From Phenylobacterium deserti (GTDB lineage: Bacteria > Pseudomonadota > Alphaproteobacteria > Caulobacterales > Caulobacteraceae), in contig CAMCXF010000031.1 in assembly GCA_945883235.1 (NCBI GenBank), positions 1 to 40,950 of the forward strand: 40,950 bases of DNA, written 5' to 3'. The notes under the pieces are model-generated. The model worked only from the letters and a program-made list of their open reading frames with translations, made no database searches and was not told the DNA's origin. Position numbers and translations under genes: made by a program. This document shows positions 33,873 through 40,950 of the stretch, piece after piece (positions within the stretch are counted from its first letter, which is position 1; every line of letters starts with the position of its first letter).

Positions 33873-34940
33873 CTAGGTCGGAGCGCCCCGGCGCTTGACC
33901 GGGACCCCCGCCACGGACAACAGCGATTCCACGCAATCCCGGATGGAGTCATCGAGGGATCTGAAAGTCACGCCGGTTACCGCCCGGACGCGGTCGTTGC
34001 GCAGATCTGCGCTGGCCCAGATGCCCCGGAACTCGGCTTCGCGGGCCTTGATGCGGTCGGGGAAGGGGTCGACCACGGCGGGCGTGTCGTGCGCCAGCTC
34101 CGGCAACAGACGGTCGATGTCGGCGCAGATATCCTCGACATTGCGGGCGTCGGTTGACCAGGCGATGTAGCGCTCGCCGTTTTTCACGTCGGCGCTTTCC
34201 AACAGGCCGATGTGGCAGGCCGCGTCGTCGCGGACGTCGACGGTGAACCAAGGGCGGTAGGCACCGGTCTGGACCAATTCTCCCTTGAGCATGCCCTCGA
34301 TCAGGTGCTGCCAGGGCCCCATGTCTTTCTGGTGGGCAGACTGGATGGGTCCCACATTGTCACCGGGACAGCAGGTGATGGCGTCCCAGGCACCGCTGAG
34401 TTCTGCGGCCTCGGCAAACGCGCGTTCGGCTACCAGCTTGGCCATGGAATAGCCCTGGCCGCGCTCCGGAGAGCGCTTGGGGTTCAGTTCGTCCGGGAAG
34501 CGGCCCTCGAAGAACACCGGCCGACGGGTGATCTCGGCCAGGTCGGCCTCGGAGATCACGGCCGCGATGCTGGAGGTGACCACCACGCGGGTGACCGATC
34601 CGGAGGCGTTGATGCTGGCGATCACATGGTCGCAGACGCGGGTGATGTAGGCCTGATCGTCGTAGCCGCTGACATGCGAGATATGGGCGACGCCGTTACA
34701 TCCCTTGAAGATCTCGTCGAAACAGCCGTCCTGATCCAGGTCAGCGCTGTGAAGCGTCAGGCGCCCGGACGCATAACCCGGCATGGCGCGCAGGAAGCCG
34801 GTGCGCGCCAGATCGTCGGCGTTCCGGACGCAGGCCCGCACGCGATAGCCTTTATCCAGCAGTTGTCGCACCACCCAGCCGCCGAGAAATCCCGCTGCGC
34901 CGGTGACCGCGACCAGGCCGCGCTTGGGGATGGGTGACAT
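33873..34940 (-). CDS. NAD(P)-dependent extended SDR (dihydroflavonol-reductase-like)
   Basis: 355 residues. VAVTGAAGFLGGWVVRQLL is the GxxGxxG nucleotide site, VVVTSSIAAV carries the catalytic Ser region and GYSMAKLVAERA the YxxxK pair. The overall pattern resembles dihydroflavonol-4-reductase/cinnamyl-CoA reductase-like enzymes that reduce a ketone or aldehyde; substrate unknown. ATG 34940 is preferred over an upstream one at 34964, because the Rossmann start follows closely. It runs in the same direction as the second SDR gene, 89 bp downstream of that gene's end. Confidence 0.85.
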   Translation of the reverse strand: MSPIPKRGLVAVTGAAGFLGGWVVRQLLDKGYRVRACVRNADDLARTGFLRAMPGYASGRLTLHSADLDQDGCFDEIFKGCNGVAHISHVSGYDDQAYITRVCDHVIASINASGSVTRVVVTSSIAAVISEADLAEITRRPVFFEGRFPDELNPKRSPERGQGYSMAKLVAERAFAEAAELSGAWDAITCCPGDNVGPIQSAHQKDMGPWQHLIEGMLKGELVQTGAYRPWFTVDVRDDAACHIGLLESADVKNGERYIAWSTDARNVEDICADIDRLLPELAHDTPAVVDPFPDRIKAREAEFRGIWASADLRNDRVRAVTGVTFRSLDDSIRDCVESLLSVAGVPVKRRGAPT

Positions 34941-35029
34941 GGGTGCTCCTCCGGGCGGCCGCACTTCGGCGACCTGATGGCAAAAGGCTTAGGTTGGCCG
35001 GGCTATGTGGGTCAACCAGCTTGGCCATT

Positions 35030-35830
35030 TCACCCCTTTCGCAACCGCGCGCTCTGGGAGTCCATGAGCGCCAGGGCCCAGTCGTCTGGGATGGCTTTGA
35101 CCAAGGCCGCGATGGCCTTGTTGGGTGCGCCCGGGATGCAGATCGCGCGGTTGGCCTCTACGGCCTCGTAGCCGGTCGCCGCCACCTCGTCAGCACCTTG
35201 CCACATCCACGTCGGCACAGCGGCGCTGAACTGGGCGCGGGTGCCGTTGGCGTCGTGGAACTCGGAGTATGTCAGCCCCGGGCACAGCGCCGTGACGTGG
35301 ATGCCGTCGCCGGCCAGCTCCACGTGCAGGCTCTGGGAAAAGCGGATCATATAGGCCTTGGTCGCGCCATAGAGGGTGTGGCCGCTGGAACCCGGCAACA
35401 GGCCCGCCAGCGACGCGACGTTGATGATCCGGCCAAATTTACGTTCGCGCATGCCGTCCAGAACGCGGTGCGCCAGCTCTGAGGGTGCGGTCATCATCAC
35501 CTGGATGAAAGCGGCCTGGTCGGACCACAGGCTGTCGGCATAGGTTCCGCCCAGTCCGTAGCCGGCGTTGTTGATCAGCGCGTCGATCGCGCGGCCATGC
35601 GCGGTGAGGTGATCCAGGATCTGTCCGGGTGCCTCCGGTTCGGCGAGATCTGCGGTCACGGTCAGCGTCTCGACGCCGTAGCGATGGTGGATTTCAGTGG
35701 CCAGCGCCTCCAGCCGGTCGCCGCGCCGCGCGGTCAGCGCCAGGTCATAGCCGTGACTGGCGAAAATCCGGGCAAACGCTGCGCCGATTCCAGCTGAAGC
35801 CCCCGTCACCAGCGCCAGTTTGCGATCCAT
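35030..35830 (-). CDS. Short-chain dehydrogenase/reductase (classical SDR)
   Basis: 266 residues. LALVTGASAGIGAAFARIFA is the cofactor site (TGxxxGIG), ALTARRGDRLEAL suggests NADP preference by its Arg pair, INNAGYG is the NNAG motif, and INVASLAG plus YGATKAYM supply Ser, Tyr and Lys. Resembles the DltE/YqjQ-like SDR group; substrate unknown. The start at 35830 is the expected MDRKLALVTG. It is divergent from kup across a 185-bp gap. Confidence 0.87.
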   Translation of the reverse strand: MDRKLALVTGASAGIGAAFARIFASHGYDLALTARRGDRLEALATEIHHRYGVETLTVTADLAEPEAPGQILDHLTAHGRAIDALINNAGYGLGGTYADSLWSDQAAFIQVMMTAPSELAHRVLDGMRERKFGRIINVASLAGLLPGSSGHTLYGATKAYMIRFSQSLHVELAGDGIHVTALCPGLTYSEFHDANGTRAQFSAAVPTWMWQGADEVAATGYEAVEANRAICIPGAPNKAIAALVKAIPDDWALALMDSQSARLRKG

Positions 35831-36015
35831 CCGTGTCTCCCGGTTAATCGGCGTGAAACTAGAGAGGGCGCTGATCGATTCAAAGCCAGGAATGGGAATG
35901 ATTTCGCAGGTTCTGGGTCTCGCGATTGTACGGCATGAAGATTGGGTGTATTCGCGCCCGCCACTGCGGCATAGGGCCGCCTGGAGAGGTTCGTTCAGCC
36001 TCTCGGAGATAACAG

Positions 36016-37938
36016 ATGGCTGATACGGCCGCCGACGCCAGCAAGGCGCCGGAAGACCCGTCGCATCCCCCGACCAAGGAGAAGTTCTGGGCGCTCGCGC
36101 TCGGCTCCGTGGGCGTGGTGTTCGGCGACATCGGGACCAGCCCGCTCTATGCGATGCGCGAGGCGCTGAGCCACAGCAAGGGTGGCGGCGGGGGCGAACT
36201 GGCGGTGCTGGGCGTCGTCTCGCTGATCATCTGGGCGCTGATACTTATCGTGACCATCAAGTACGTCGTGTTCCTGATGCGGGCCGACAACAAGGGCGAG
36301 GGTGGAACCCTGGCCCTGATGGCGCTGGCGCAACGGGTCAGTCCCGGTGGCCGGTCCACGGTGATCTTTGTTCTGGGCATGGTCGGCGCGGCGTTGTTCT
36401 ACGGCGACGGCATTATCACGCCGGCGATGTCCGTTCTGTCGGCGGTCGAAGGTATCGGCAAAGCACCCGGCATGGGCACCACCCTTGCGCCCTACGTGTT
36501 GCCGATTTCGGCGGGAATTCTGATTGCGCTGTTTCTGGTGCAGTCGCGGGGCACGGCCAGCATGGCCCGCTACTTCGGGCCGATCACAGCGCTGTGGTTC
36601 CTGACGCTGGCCGCGCTGGGCATTTATCACATCTTTGACGACCTCTCGATCTTCCGGGCACTGTCGCCGCACTACGGTGCTATCTTTCTGGCCGACAACG
36701 GGTTCTTGGGCTTCATCATCCTGGGCAGCGTGTTCCTGGCCGTGACGGGCGCCGAGGCCCTCTATGCGGATATGGGCCACTTCGGGAAGGGACCCATCCG
36801 CGCGGCCTGGGTAGTCCTGGTGCTGCCGGCGCTGGTTCTGAACTATCTGGGCCAGGGCGCGCTGGTGCTGTCGAATCCTCAGGCCCGGCTGGACCCCTTC
36901 TTCGACATGATCCCGCAGGTTGCCTACTGGCCGGTGCTGCTGTTGGCGACGGCGGCGACTGTGATCGCCAGCCAGGCCGTGATCACCGGCGCGTTCTCGA
37001 TGACCCAGCAGGCAGTGCAACTGGGCCTGTTCCCGCGCATCGATATCCGCCGCACCAGCGAGACCCAGGCCGGGCAGATCTATGTGCCGCAGGTGAACAC
37101 CTTCCTGATGGTCGGGGTGCTGTTGCTGCTGTTCCTGTTCAAGTCGTCGTCGAACCTGGCGTCGGCCTATGGCATTGCGGTGACGGGCTCGATGTTCGTC
37201 GACACGCTGCTGTTCTTCTACATCGTCCGATATATGTGGAAGCGGCCGCTGTGGCAGGCGATCGCGGCTGTGGCCGTGTTCGGTGCCATCGATCTGGTGT
37301 TCATGACCTCCAACCTGCTCAAGTTCTTCCACGGTGCCTGGATGCCGCTGGCGCTGGGCGCCTGCATGGTGGTGGTGATGTGGACCTGGAACCGCGGCGC
37401 GGCGATCCTGGCCGACAAGAGCCGTCGCGACAGCGTGCCACTGGGCGAGCTGGTCGATATCCTGAAGGCCCGAGCGCCGCACCGCGCGCCCGGCACCGCG
37501 ATCTTTCTGACCTCGGACCCCGACACCGCCCCTGTCGCCCTGATGCACAACCTCAAGCACAACAAGGTGCTGCACGAGAAGAACATCATCCTGACGCTGC
37601 ACACCGCCGAGACGCCGCGGGTGCGCGACGACGACCGGATCACCATCTCGGCGGTCAATGACGACTTCAAGAAGGTCATCATCGGCTACGGATTCATGGA
37701 GAGCCCTAACATTCCCAAGGCGCTGGGGCTGTGCCGCAAACAGGGCCTGAAGTTCGACATCATGGCCACCAGCTTCTTCCTCGGTCGACGAAGCGTGGTG
37801 CCCTCGGCTCAGTCGGGCATGCCGCTGTGGCAGGATAAGCTTTTCATTTTCCTGATGCGGAATGCCGCCAACCCGACGGATTTCTACAAGATCCCGCCGG
37901 GTCGCGTGGTCGAGATGGGCACCCAGGTTACGGTCTGA
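36016..37938 (+). CDS. kup: Low-affinity potassium uptake protein Kup
   Basis: 640 residues, inner-membrane K+/H+ symporter of the KUP/HAK/KT family. ALALGSVGVVFGDIGTSPLYA is the family hallmark in the first membrane helix; about 12 hydrophobic segments follow up to about residue 455 (YGDGIITPAMSVLSAVEG, GAEALYADMGHFGKGPI), then a soluble C-terminal domain from about 480 (IFLTSDPDTAPVALMHNLKHN) ending in FYKIPPGRVVEMGTQVTV. Length matches E. coli Kup (622). The 185-bp upstream gap holds its promoter; no ydaO-type riboswitch or other recognised element is visible. Confidence 0.96.
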   Translation: MADTAADASKAPEDPSHPPTKEKFWALALGSVGVVFGDIGTSPLYAMREALSHSKGGGGGELAVLGVVSLIIWALILIVTIKYVVFLMRADNKGEGGTLALMALAQRVSPGGRSTVIFVLGMVGAALFYGDGIITPAMSVLSAVEGIGKAPGMGTTLAPYVLPISAGILIALFLVQSRGTASMARYFGPITALWFLTLAALGIYHIFDDLSIFRALSPHYGAIFLADNGFLGFIILGSVFLAVTGAEALYADMGHFGKGPIRAAWVVLVLPALVLNYLGQGALVLSNPQARLDPFFDMIPQVAYWPVLLLATAATVIASQAVITGAFSMTQQAVQLGLFPRIDIRRTSETQAGQIYVPQVNTFLMVGVLLLLFLFKSSSNLASAYGIAVTGSMFVDTLLFFYIVRYMWKRPLWQAIAAVAVFGAIDLVFMTSNLLKFFHGAWMPLALGACMVVVMWTWNRGAAILADKSRRDSVPLGELVDILKARAPHRAPGTAIFLTSDPDTAPVALMHNLKHNKVLHEKNIILTLHTAETPRVRDDDRITISAVNDDFKKVIIGYGFMESPNIPKALGLCRKQGLKFDIMATSFFLGRRSVVPSAQSGMPLWQDKLFIFLMRNAANPTDFYKIPPGRVVEMGTQVTV

Positions 37939-38013
37939 CTTGCGCCGCCGCCGCGTTGGCCCTTAAACGCCCCGCGACCGTCCACTGCATCGTATTGAAG
38001 GCTCTTCATCGCC

Positions 38014-39246
38014 ATGGCTCAAAAGCCCGTCAAGAAGGTTGTCCTCGCCTATTCCGGCGGGCTCGACAGCTCCACCATCGTCAAGTGGCTGCAGACAGAA
38101 CTGGGGGCGGAGGTGGTGACCTTTACCGCCGACCTGGGCCAGGGCGAGGAGGTCGAGCCGGCGCGGCAGAAGGCTATCACTCTGGGGGTGAAACCGGAGA
38201 ACGCCTTCGTGGAGGATGTGCGCGAGGAGTTTGTCCGCGACTATGTGTTCCCGATGTTCCGCGCCAACACGGTCTACGAAGGCCAGTACCTGCTGGGCAC
38301 CTCCATCGCGCGCCCGCTGATCGCGAAGAAGCAGATCGAGATTGCGCGCAAGGTGGGTGCCGACGCCGTGGCCCACGGCGCGACCGGCAAGGGCAATGAC
38401 CAAGTGCGGTTCGAGCTGGCCTATTATGCGCTGGAGCCGGACATCCACGTGATTGCTCCCTGGCGCGACTGGGACTTCAAGAGCCGCGAGGCGCTGCTGG
38501 AGTTCGCCGAGCAGCACCAGATCCCGATCACCAAGGACAAGCGCGGCGAGGCGCCTTTCAGCGTCGACGCCAACCTGTTGCACTCCTCGTCTGAGGGTAA
38601 GGTGCTGGAAGACCCGGCGGTCGAGGCGCCCGAGTTTGTCCACATGCGCACGATTGCGCCGGAGGATGCGCCGGACACGCCGACCTATTTCACAATCGAC
38701 TTCGAGCGCGGCGATGCTGTGGCCATCGACGGCGTGGCGATGTCGCCGGCGACGATCCTCACCAAACTCAACCAGCTGGGCCATGACAACGGCGTCGGCC
38801 GGCTAGATCTGGTGGAAAACCGCTTCGTGGGCATGAAGTCGCGCGGCGTCTATGAAACGCCGGGCGGCGCGATCTTGATCGTCGCCCACCGGGGCATCGA
38901 AAGCATCACGCTCGATCGCGGGTCGATGCACCTGAAGGACGAGCTGATGCCGAAGTACGCATCGCTGGTCTACAACGGCTTCTGGTTCTCGCCGGAGCGC
39001 GAGATGCTGCAGGCCGCCATCGATCATAGCCAGCAGATGGTCACCGGTCAGGTGCGGGTAAAGCTCTACAAGGGCAATGTCAGCGTCGTGGGTCGCACCA
39101 GTCCTTACTCCCTCTATGATCAGGAGCTGGTGACCTTCGAGGAGGGCGCGGTGGCTTATGATCACCGTGACGCAGCGGGCTTTATCAAGCTCAATGCCCT
39201 GCGGCTGCGGGTGAAAGCGACGCGAGACAAGCGCACAAAAGGGTAG
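38014..39246 (+). CDS. argG: Argininosuccinate synthase
   Basis: 410 residues. [20 protein letters not shown] is the N-type ATP pyrophosphatase P-loop, [19 protein letters not shown] and [21 protein letters not shown] are family signatures. The enzyme joins citrulline and aspartate with ATP to make argininosuccinate in arginine synthesis. Length is that of the usual 400-410-residue form. The start at ATG 38014 precedes a short basic lead (AQKPVKK). It lies alone, 75 bp after kup. Confidence 0.97.
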   Translation: MAQKPVKKVVLAYSGGLDSSTIVKWLQTELGAEVVTFTADLGQGEEVEPARQKAITLGVKPENAFVEDVREEFVRDYVFPMFRANTVYEGQYLLGTSIARPLIAKKQIEIARKVGADAVAHGATGKGNDQVRFELAYYALEPDIHVIAPWRDWDFKSREALLEFAEQHQIPITKDKRGEAPFSVDANLLHSSSEGKVLEDPAVEAPEFVHMRTIAPEDAPDTPTYFTIDFERGDAVAIDGVAMSPATILTKLNQLGHDNGVGRLDLVENRFVGMKSRGVYETPGGAILIVAHRGIESITLDRGSMHLKDELMPKYASLVYNGFWFSPEREMLQAAIDHSQQMVTGQVRVKLYKGNVSVVGRTSPYSLYDQELVTFEEGAVAYDHRDAAGFIKLNALRLRVKATRDKRTKG

Positions 39247-39323
39247 GTTCCCCTCGAGGCCGTTCGGCGCCAAGCTCTGCCGCAATGGCGGCGCGTGTCC
39301 GCTGAACATCGGGGAGTTCCGAA

Positions 39324-39731
39324 ATGCCGCCCTATGCTTATGTCGCTCTCGTCACCCTGCTGGCGCTGCTGGCGTATTTCTGGATGGGGCTTGAGGTGGG
39401 CCGCGCCCGCGGCAAGGCCGGTATCCCGGCTCCGGCCATGACCGGCGACCCCACGCTCGAGCGCACCATTCGCGCCCATTACAACACGATGGAATGGCTC
39501 CCGCTGTTTCTGGTGCCGATGTGGTTGTTCGCCATGTTCTGGGACGAGCGGATCGCCGCCAGCGTGGGCGTTGTCTGGATTGTCGGGCGGGTGATGTATC
39601 AGCGGGGCTATGTGGCCGATGCCGGCAAGCGCAGCGCGGGGTTCATGGTCCAGATGCTGGCTGTGGCGGTGTTGCTCTTCGGTTCTCTGGGCCGGGTGGT
39701 GTATCTGTTGGCGACCACCGGCAGCGTCTGA
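39324..39731 (+). CDS. MAPEG-family membrane protein
   Basis: 135 residues with four hydrophobic segments: 5-22, about 55-72 (WLPLFLVPMWLFAMFW), 77-92 and 106-128. GDPTLERTIRAHYNTMEWLPLFL and VGRVMYQRGYVADAGKR match the MAPEG family (microsomal glutathione transferase-like), where the Arg-x-x-x-Asn-x-x-Glu pattern contributes to glutathione binding. A role in glutathione conjugation or peroxide reduction in the inner membrane is possible. GGGGAG lies before the start. Confidence 0.87.
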   Translation: MPPYAYVALVTLLALLAYFWMGLEVGRARGKAGIPAPAMTGDPTLERTIRAHYNTMEWLPLFLVPMWLFAMFWDERIAASVGVVWIVGRVMYQRGYVADAGKRSAGFMVQMLAVAVLLFGSLGRVVYLLATTGSV

Positions 39732-39811
39732 CGACAGGCAACCACAATTGCGGCCAGATGTTGTGATCCCTACATCCTGTCGGGATCACCACCGGGTTTG
39801 AGGCAACGTCT

Positions 39812-40387
39812 ATGTTCGGAAGATCGCTCGCCCTTTCAGCCCTGCTCGCCGTCAGTCTCGCGGCTTGCGCGACGCCGACGCCCTATCAACCTGTGATCGC
39901 GGGCAAGGCGTCGGCCGGCGGTTTCTCGGAGTTCAGGGTCGAGCCCAACCGCTACCGGGTGAACTTCGCCGGCAACTCGCTGACCTCGCGGGAAACGGTG
40001 GAGGGCTATCTGCTGTTCAGGGCGGCCGAGTTGACCGTTCAGAATGGCTACGACTGGTTCTCGATCAGTGACCGCGACACCGACACCAAGACCCGCACCA
40101 GTGTCGAGCCGGACCCCTTTTACCGGCCCTGGTACGGCAGCTATGGCCTCTGGCGGCCGTACTGGCGCTTCTATGGCGCAGGGTACGGCTGGCGTGGATG
40201 GGATCCGTTCTTCGGCGGCCCGTTCTGGGGGGATCGGGCCGAGGTGCGAACCATCGAAAAGTTCGAGGCGTCTGCCGAGATCGTGATGCAGAAGGGTGCC
40301 AAACCGGAGGGCGACACCAGCGCGTTTGACGCCCGCGCCGTGACGGAGAACCTGAAGGACCGCATCAAGTATCCCGTCGTCAAATAG
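39812..40387 (+). CDS. Lipoprotein of unknown function, aromatic/Gly-rich middle
   Basis: 191 residues. Signal peptide with lipobox LAAC (Cys19), then FSEFRVEPNRYRVNFAGNSL and ETVEGYLLFRAAELTVQNGY, a pattern seen in CC0125-like alphaproteobacterial lipoproteins. The centre (about 95-145) is rich in Trp, Tyr, Gly and Pro (YRPWYGSYGLWRPYW). The end predicts beta strand and helix. Expected at the outer membrane or periplasm; function unknown. Confidence 0.78.
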   Translation: MFGRSLALSALLAVSLAACATPTPYQPVIAGKASAGGFSEFRVEPNRYRVNFAGNSLTSRETVEGYLLFRAAELTVQNGYDWFSISDRDTDTKTRTSVEPDPFYRPWYGSYGLWRPYWRFYGAGYGWRGWDPFFGGPFWGDRAEVRTIEKFEASAEIVMQKGAKPEGDTSAFDARAVTENLKDRIKYPVVK

Positions 40388-40470
40388 CATCCGGCCCAAA
40401 CGCCACAACGAATAGACTCCAGAAGCCCGCGTTTGCGCTATTATGTGGCCGGACCTGGAGGGTGATCGGT

Positions 40471-40950
40471 ATGCGCGCGGCGCAACATCAGCGCCTGGAT
40501 CGAGGACGCGGTCGTCGGCACTGGGCGGCAGCGGCCGTTGTGATCGTTCTGAACCTGGGGCTGGCCTCCGCGGCCTGGGCGGCACAGCGCGTTGCCCTGA
40601 TCGTCGGGGTCTCGAAATACGACAAGGTCCCCAGCCTCAATAATCCCGCCCGCGACGCCAAGTTGGTCCAGACCACACTGCAGAAGCTGGGTTTCACCGT
40701 GAAGGTGCTGACCGACCCCACCCGCGCGGCCCTGATCGAGGGGCTGGGGGAGTTCGAGGAAGATGCCAAGGGTTCCGACGCAGCGGTAATCTACTACGCC
40801 GGTCACGGGGCCATGATCGATGGCGTGAACTACCTGCTGCCCAAGGACGCGGTCACCACCAACAAGTCCGCTCTGACCGGCACGGCGGTGGAATCTGCCC
40901 GGCTGGGGCAGGCGATGATGGGTGCCAAGCTGGTGCGGTTGATCATCCTG
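40471..40950 (+). CDS. Caspase-family (peptidase C14) protein, 3' end outside window
   Basis: The first 160 residues run open to the window end. An Arg-rich start and a hydrophobic segment (AAAAVVIVLNLGLASAAWA) form a likely signal peptide, so the product would be exported. Then the caspase p20 fold begins: RVALIVGVSKYDKVPSLNNPARDAKLV, and AVIYYAGHGAMIDGVNYLLP contains the catalytic His112. The strand VRLIIL at the very end normally continues as DACR with the catalytic Cys, which is beyond the window. Bacterial caspase homologues often carry further repeat domains at the C terminus; unknown here. No translated start upstream is better than ATG 40471. Confidence 0.85.
   Translation, partial: MRAAQHQRLDRGRGRRHWAAAAVVIVLNLGLASAAWAAQRVALIVGVSKYDKVPSLNNPARDAKLVQTTLQKLGFTVKVLTDPTRAALIEGLGEFEEDAKGSDAAVIYYAGHGAMIDGVNYLLPKDAVTTNKSALTGTAVESARLGQAMMGAKLVRLIIL

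Noticed and set aside
35995..37602. 535-codon open frame opposite kup
   Set aside because: It is His/Gln/Arg-rich with no motif and lies wholly against a clear Kup coding sequence; a codon-bias shadow in GC-rich DNA.
1..40950. CRISPR arrays, rRNA and tRNA genes
   Set aside because: No regularly spaced repeats and no rRNA or tRNA-like sequences were seen in the gaps between genes.

Overview
The window is a GC-rich alphaproteobacterial chromosome segment. Gene content and order point to the Caulobacteraceae (Caulobacter / Brevundimonas / Phenylobacterium type), and it spans the probable chromosomal origin. The key evidence is the block timA-secB-dnaQ-coaE-aroE-maf-ppsR | gap | hemE-hemH-hemJ-rho ... 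mnmE-mnmG-rsmG-parA-parB, with two perfect TTAA-N7-TTAA CtrA sites in the ppsR-hemE gap and a perfect 16-bp parS after mnmE. Genes left of the gap (6.8-17.0 kb) lie almost all on the minus strand and genes right of it (17.5-29.3 kb) almost all on the plus strand, as expected if replication starts between them.

Region 1 (1-6.7 kb) is an accessory, partly decayed segment. It holds the 3' part of an APH(6)-like antibiotic kinase, an uncharacterised protein without a clear start, a 5' remnant of an IS1380-type transposase fused to the start codon of a family-2 glycosyltransferase, a frameshifted Sel1-repeat/Slam-type outer-membrane barrel gene, an N-acyl-D-amino-acid deacylase-like amidohydrolase, and the left end of an IS3-family element.

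Region 2 (6.8-17.0 kb) is the left origin arm: a peptide-binding lipoprotein, Smr protein, MltA, TimA, SecB, then the chain ppsR-maf-aroE-coaE-[fusion gene]-dnaQ with repeated 4-nt ATGA overlaps. The fusion gene is the most unusual item. It joins a phosphonate monoester hydrolase-like arylsulfatase-superfamily enzyme to a PhnZ-type HD-domain diiron oxygenase in one 680-residue chain, and it sits between the core genes coaE and dnaQ.

Region 3 (17.03-17.52 kb) is the putative origin, with CtrA sites, weak DnaA-like boxes and several unexplained repeats.

Region 4 (17.5-29.3 kb) is the right origin arm: haem synthesis (hemE, hemH, hemJ), rho, a quinone reductase, mnmE, parS, mnmG, rsmG, parA and parB. 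Four copies of a GC-rich palindromic repeat lie in gaps around rho-mnmE-mnmG-rsmG, two of them in an open frame ahead of rsmG.

Region 5 (29.3-40.95 kb) is ordinary housekeeping and envelope content: cupin, periplasmic cyclophilin, a Cys-rich unknown, EcsC-like protein, alpha/beta hydrolase lipoprotein, SRPBCC protein, two SDR enzymes, Kup, ArgG, MAPEG protein, a lipoprotein, and the start of a caspase-family protein cut by the window edge just before its expected catalytic cysteine. No rRNA, tRNA or CRISPR array was seen.
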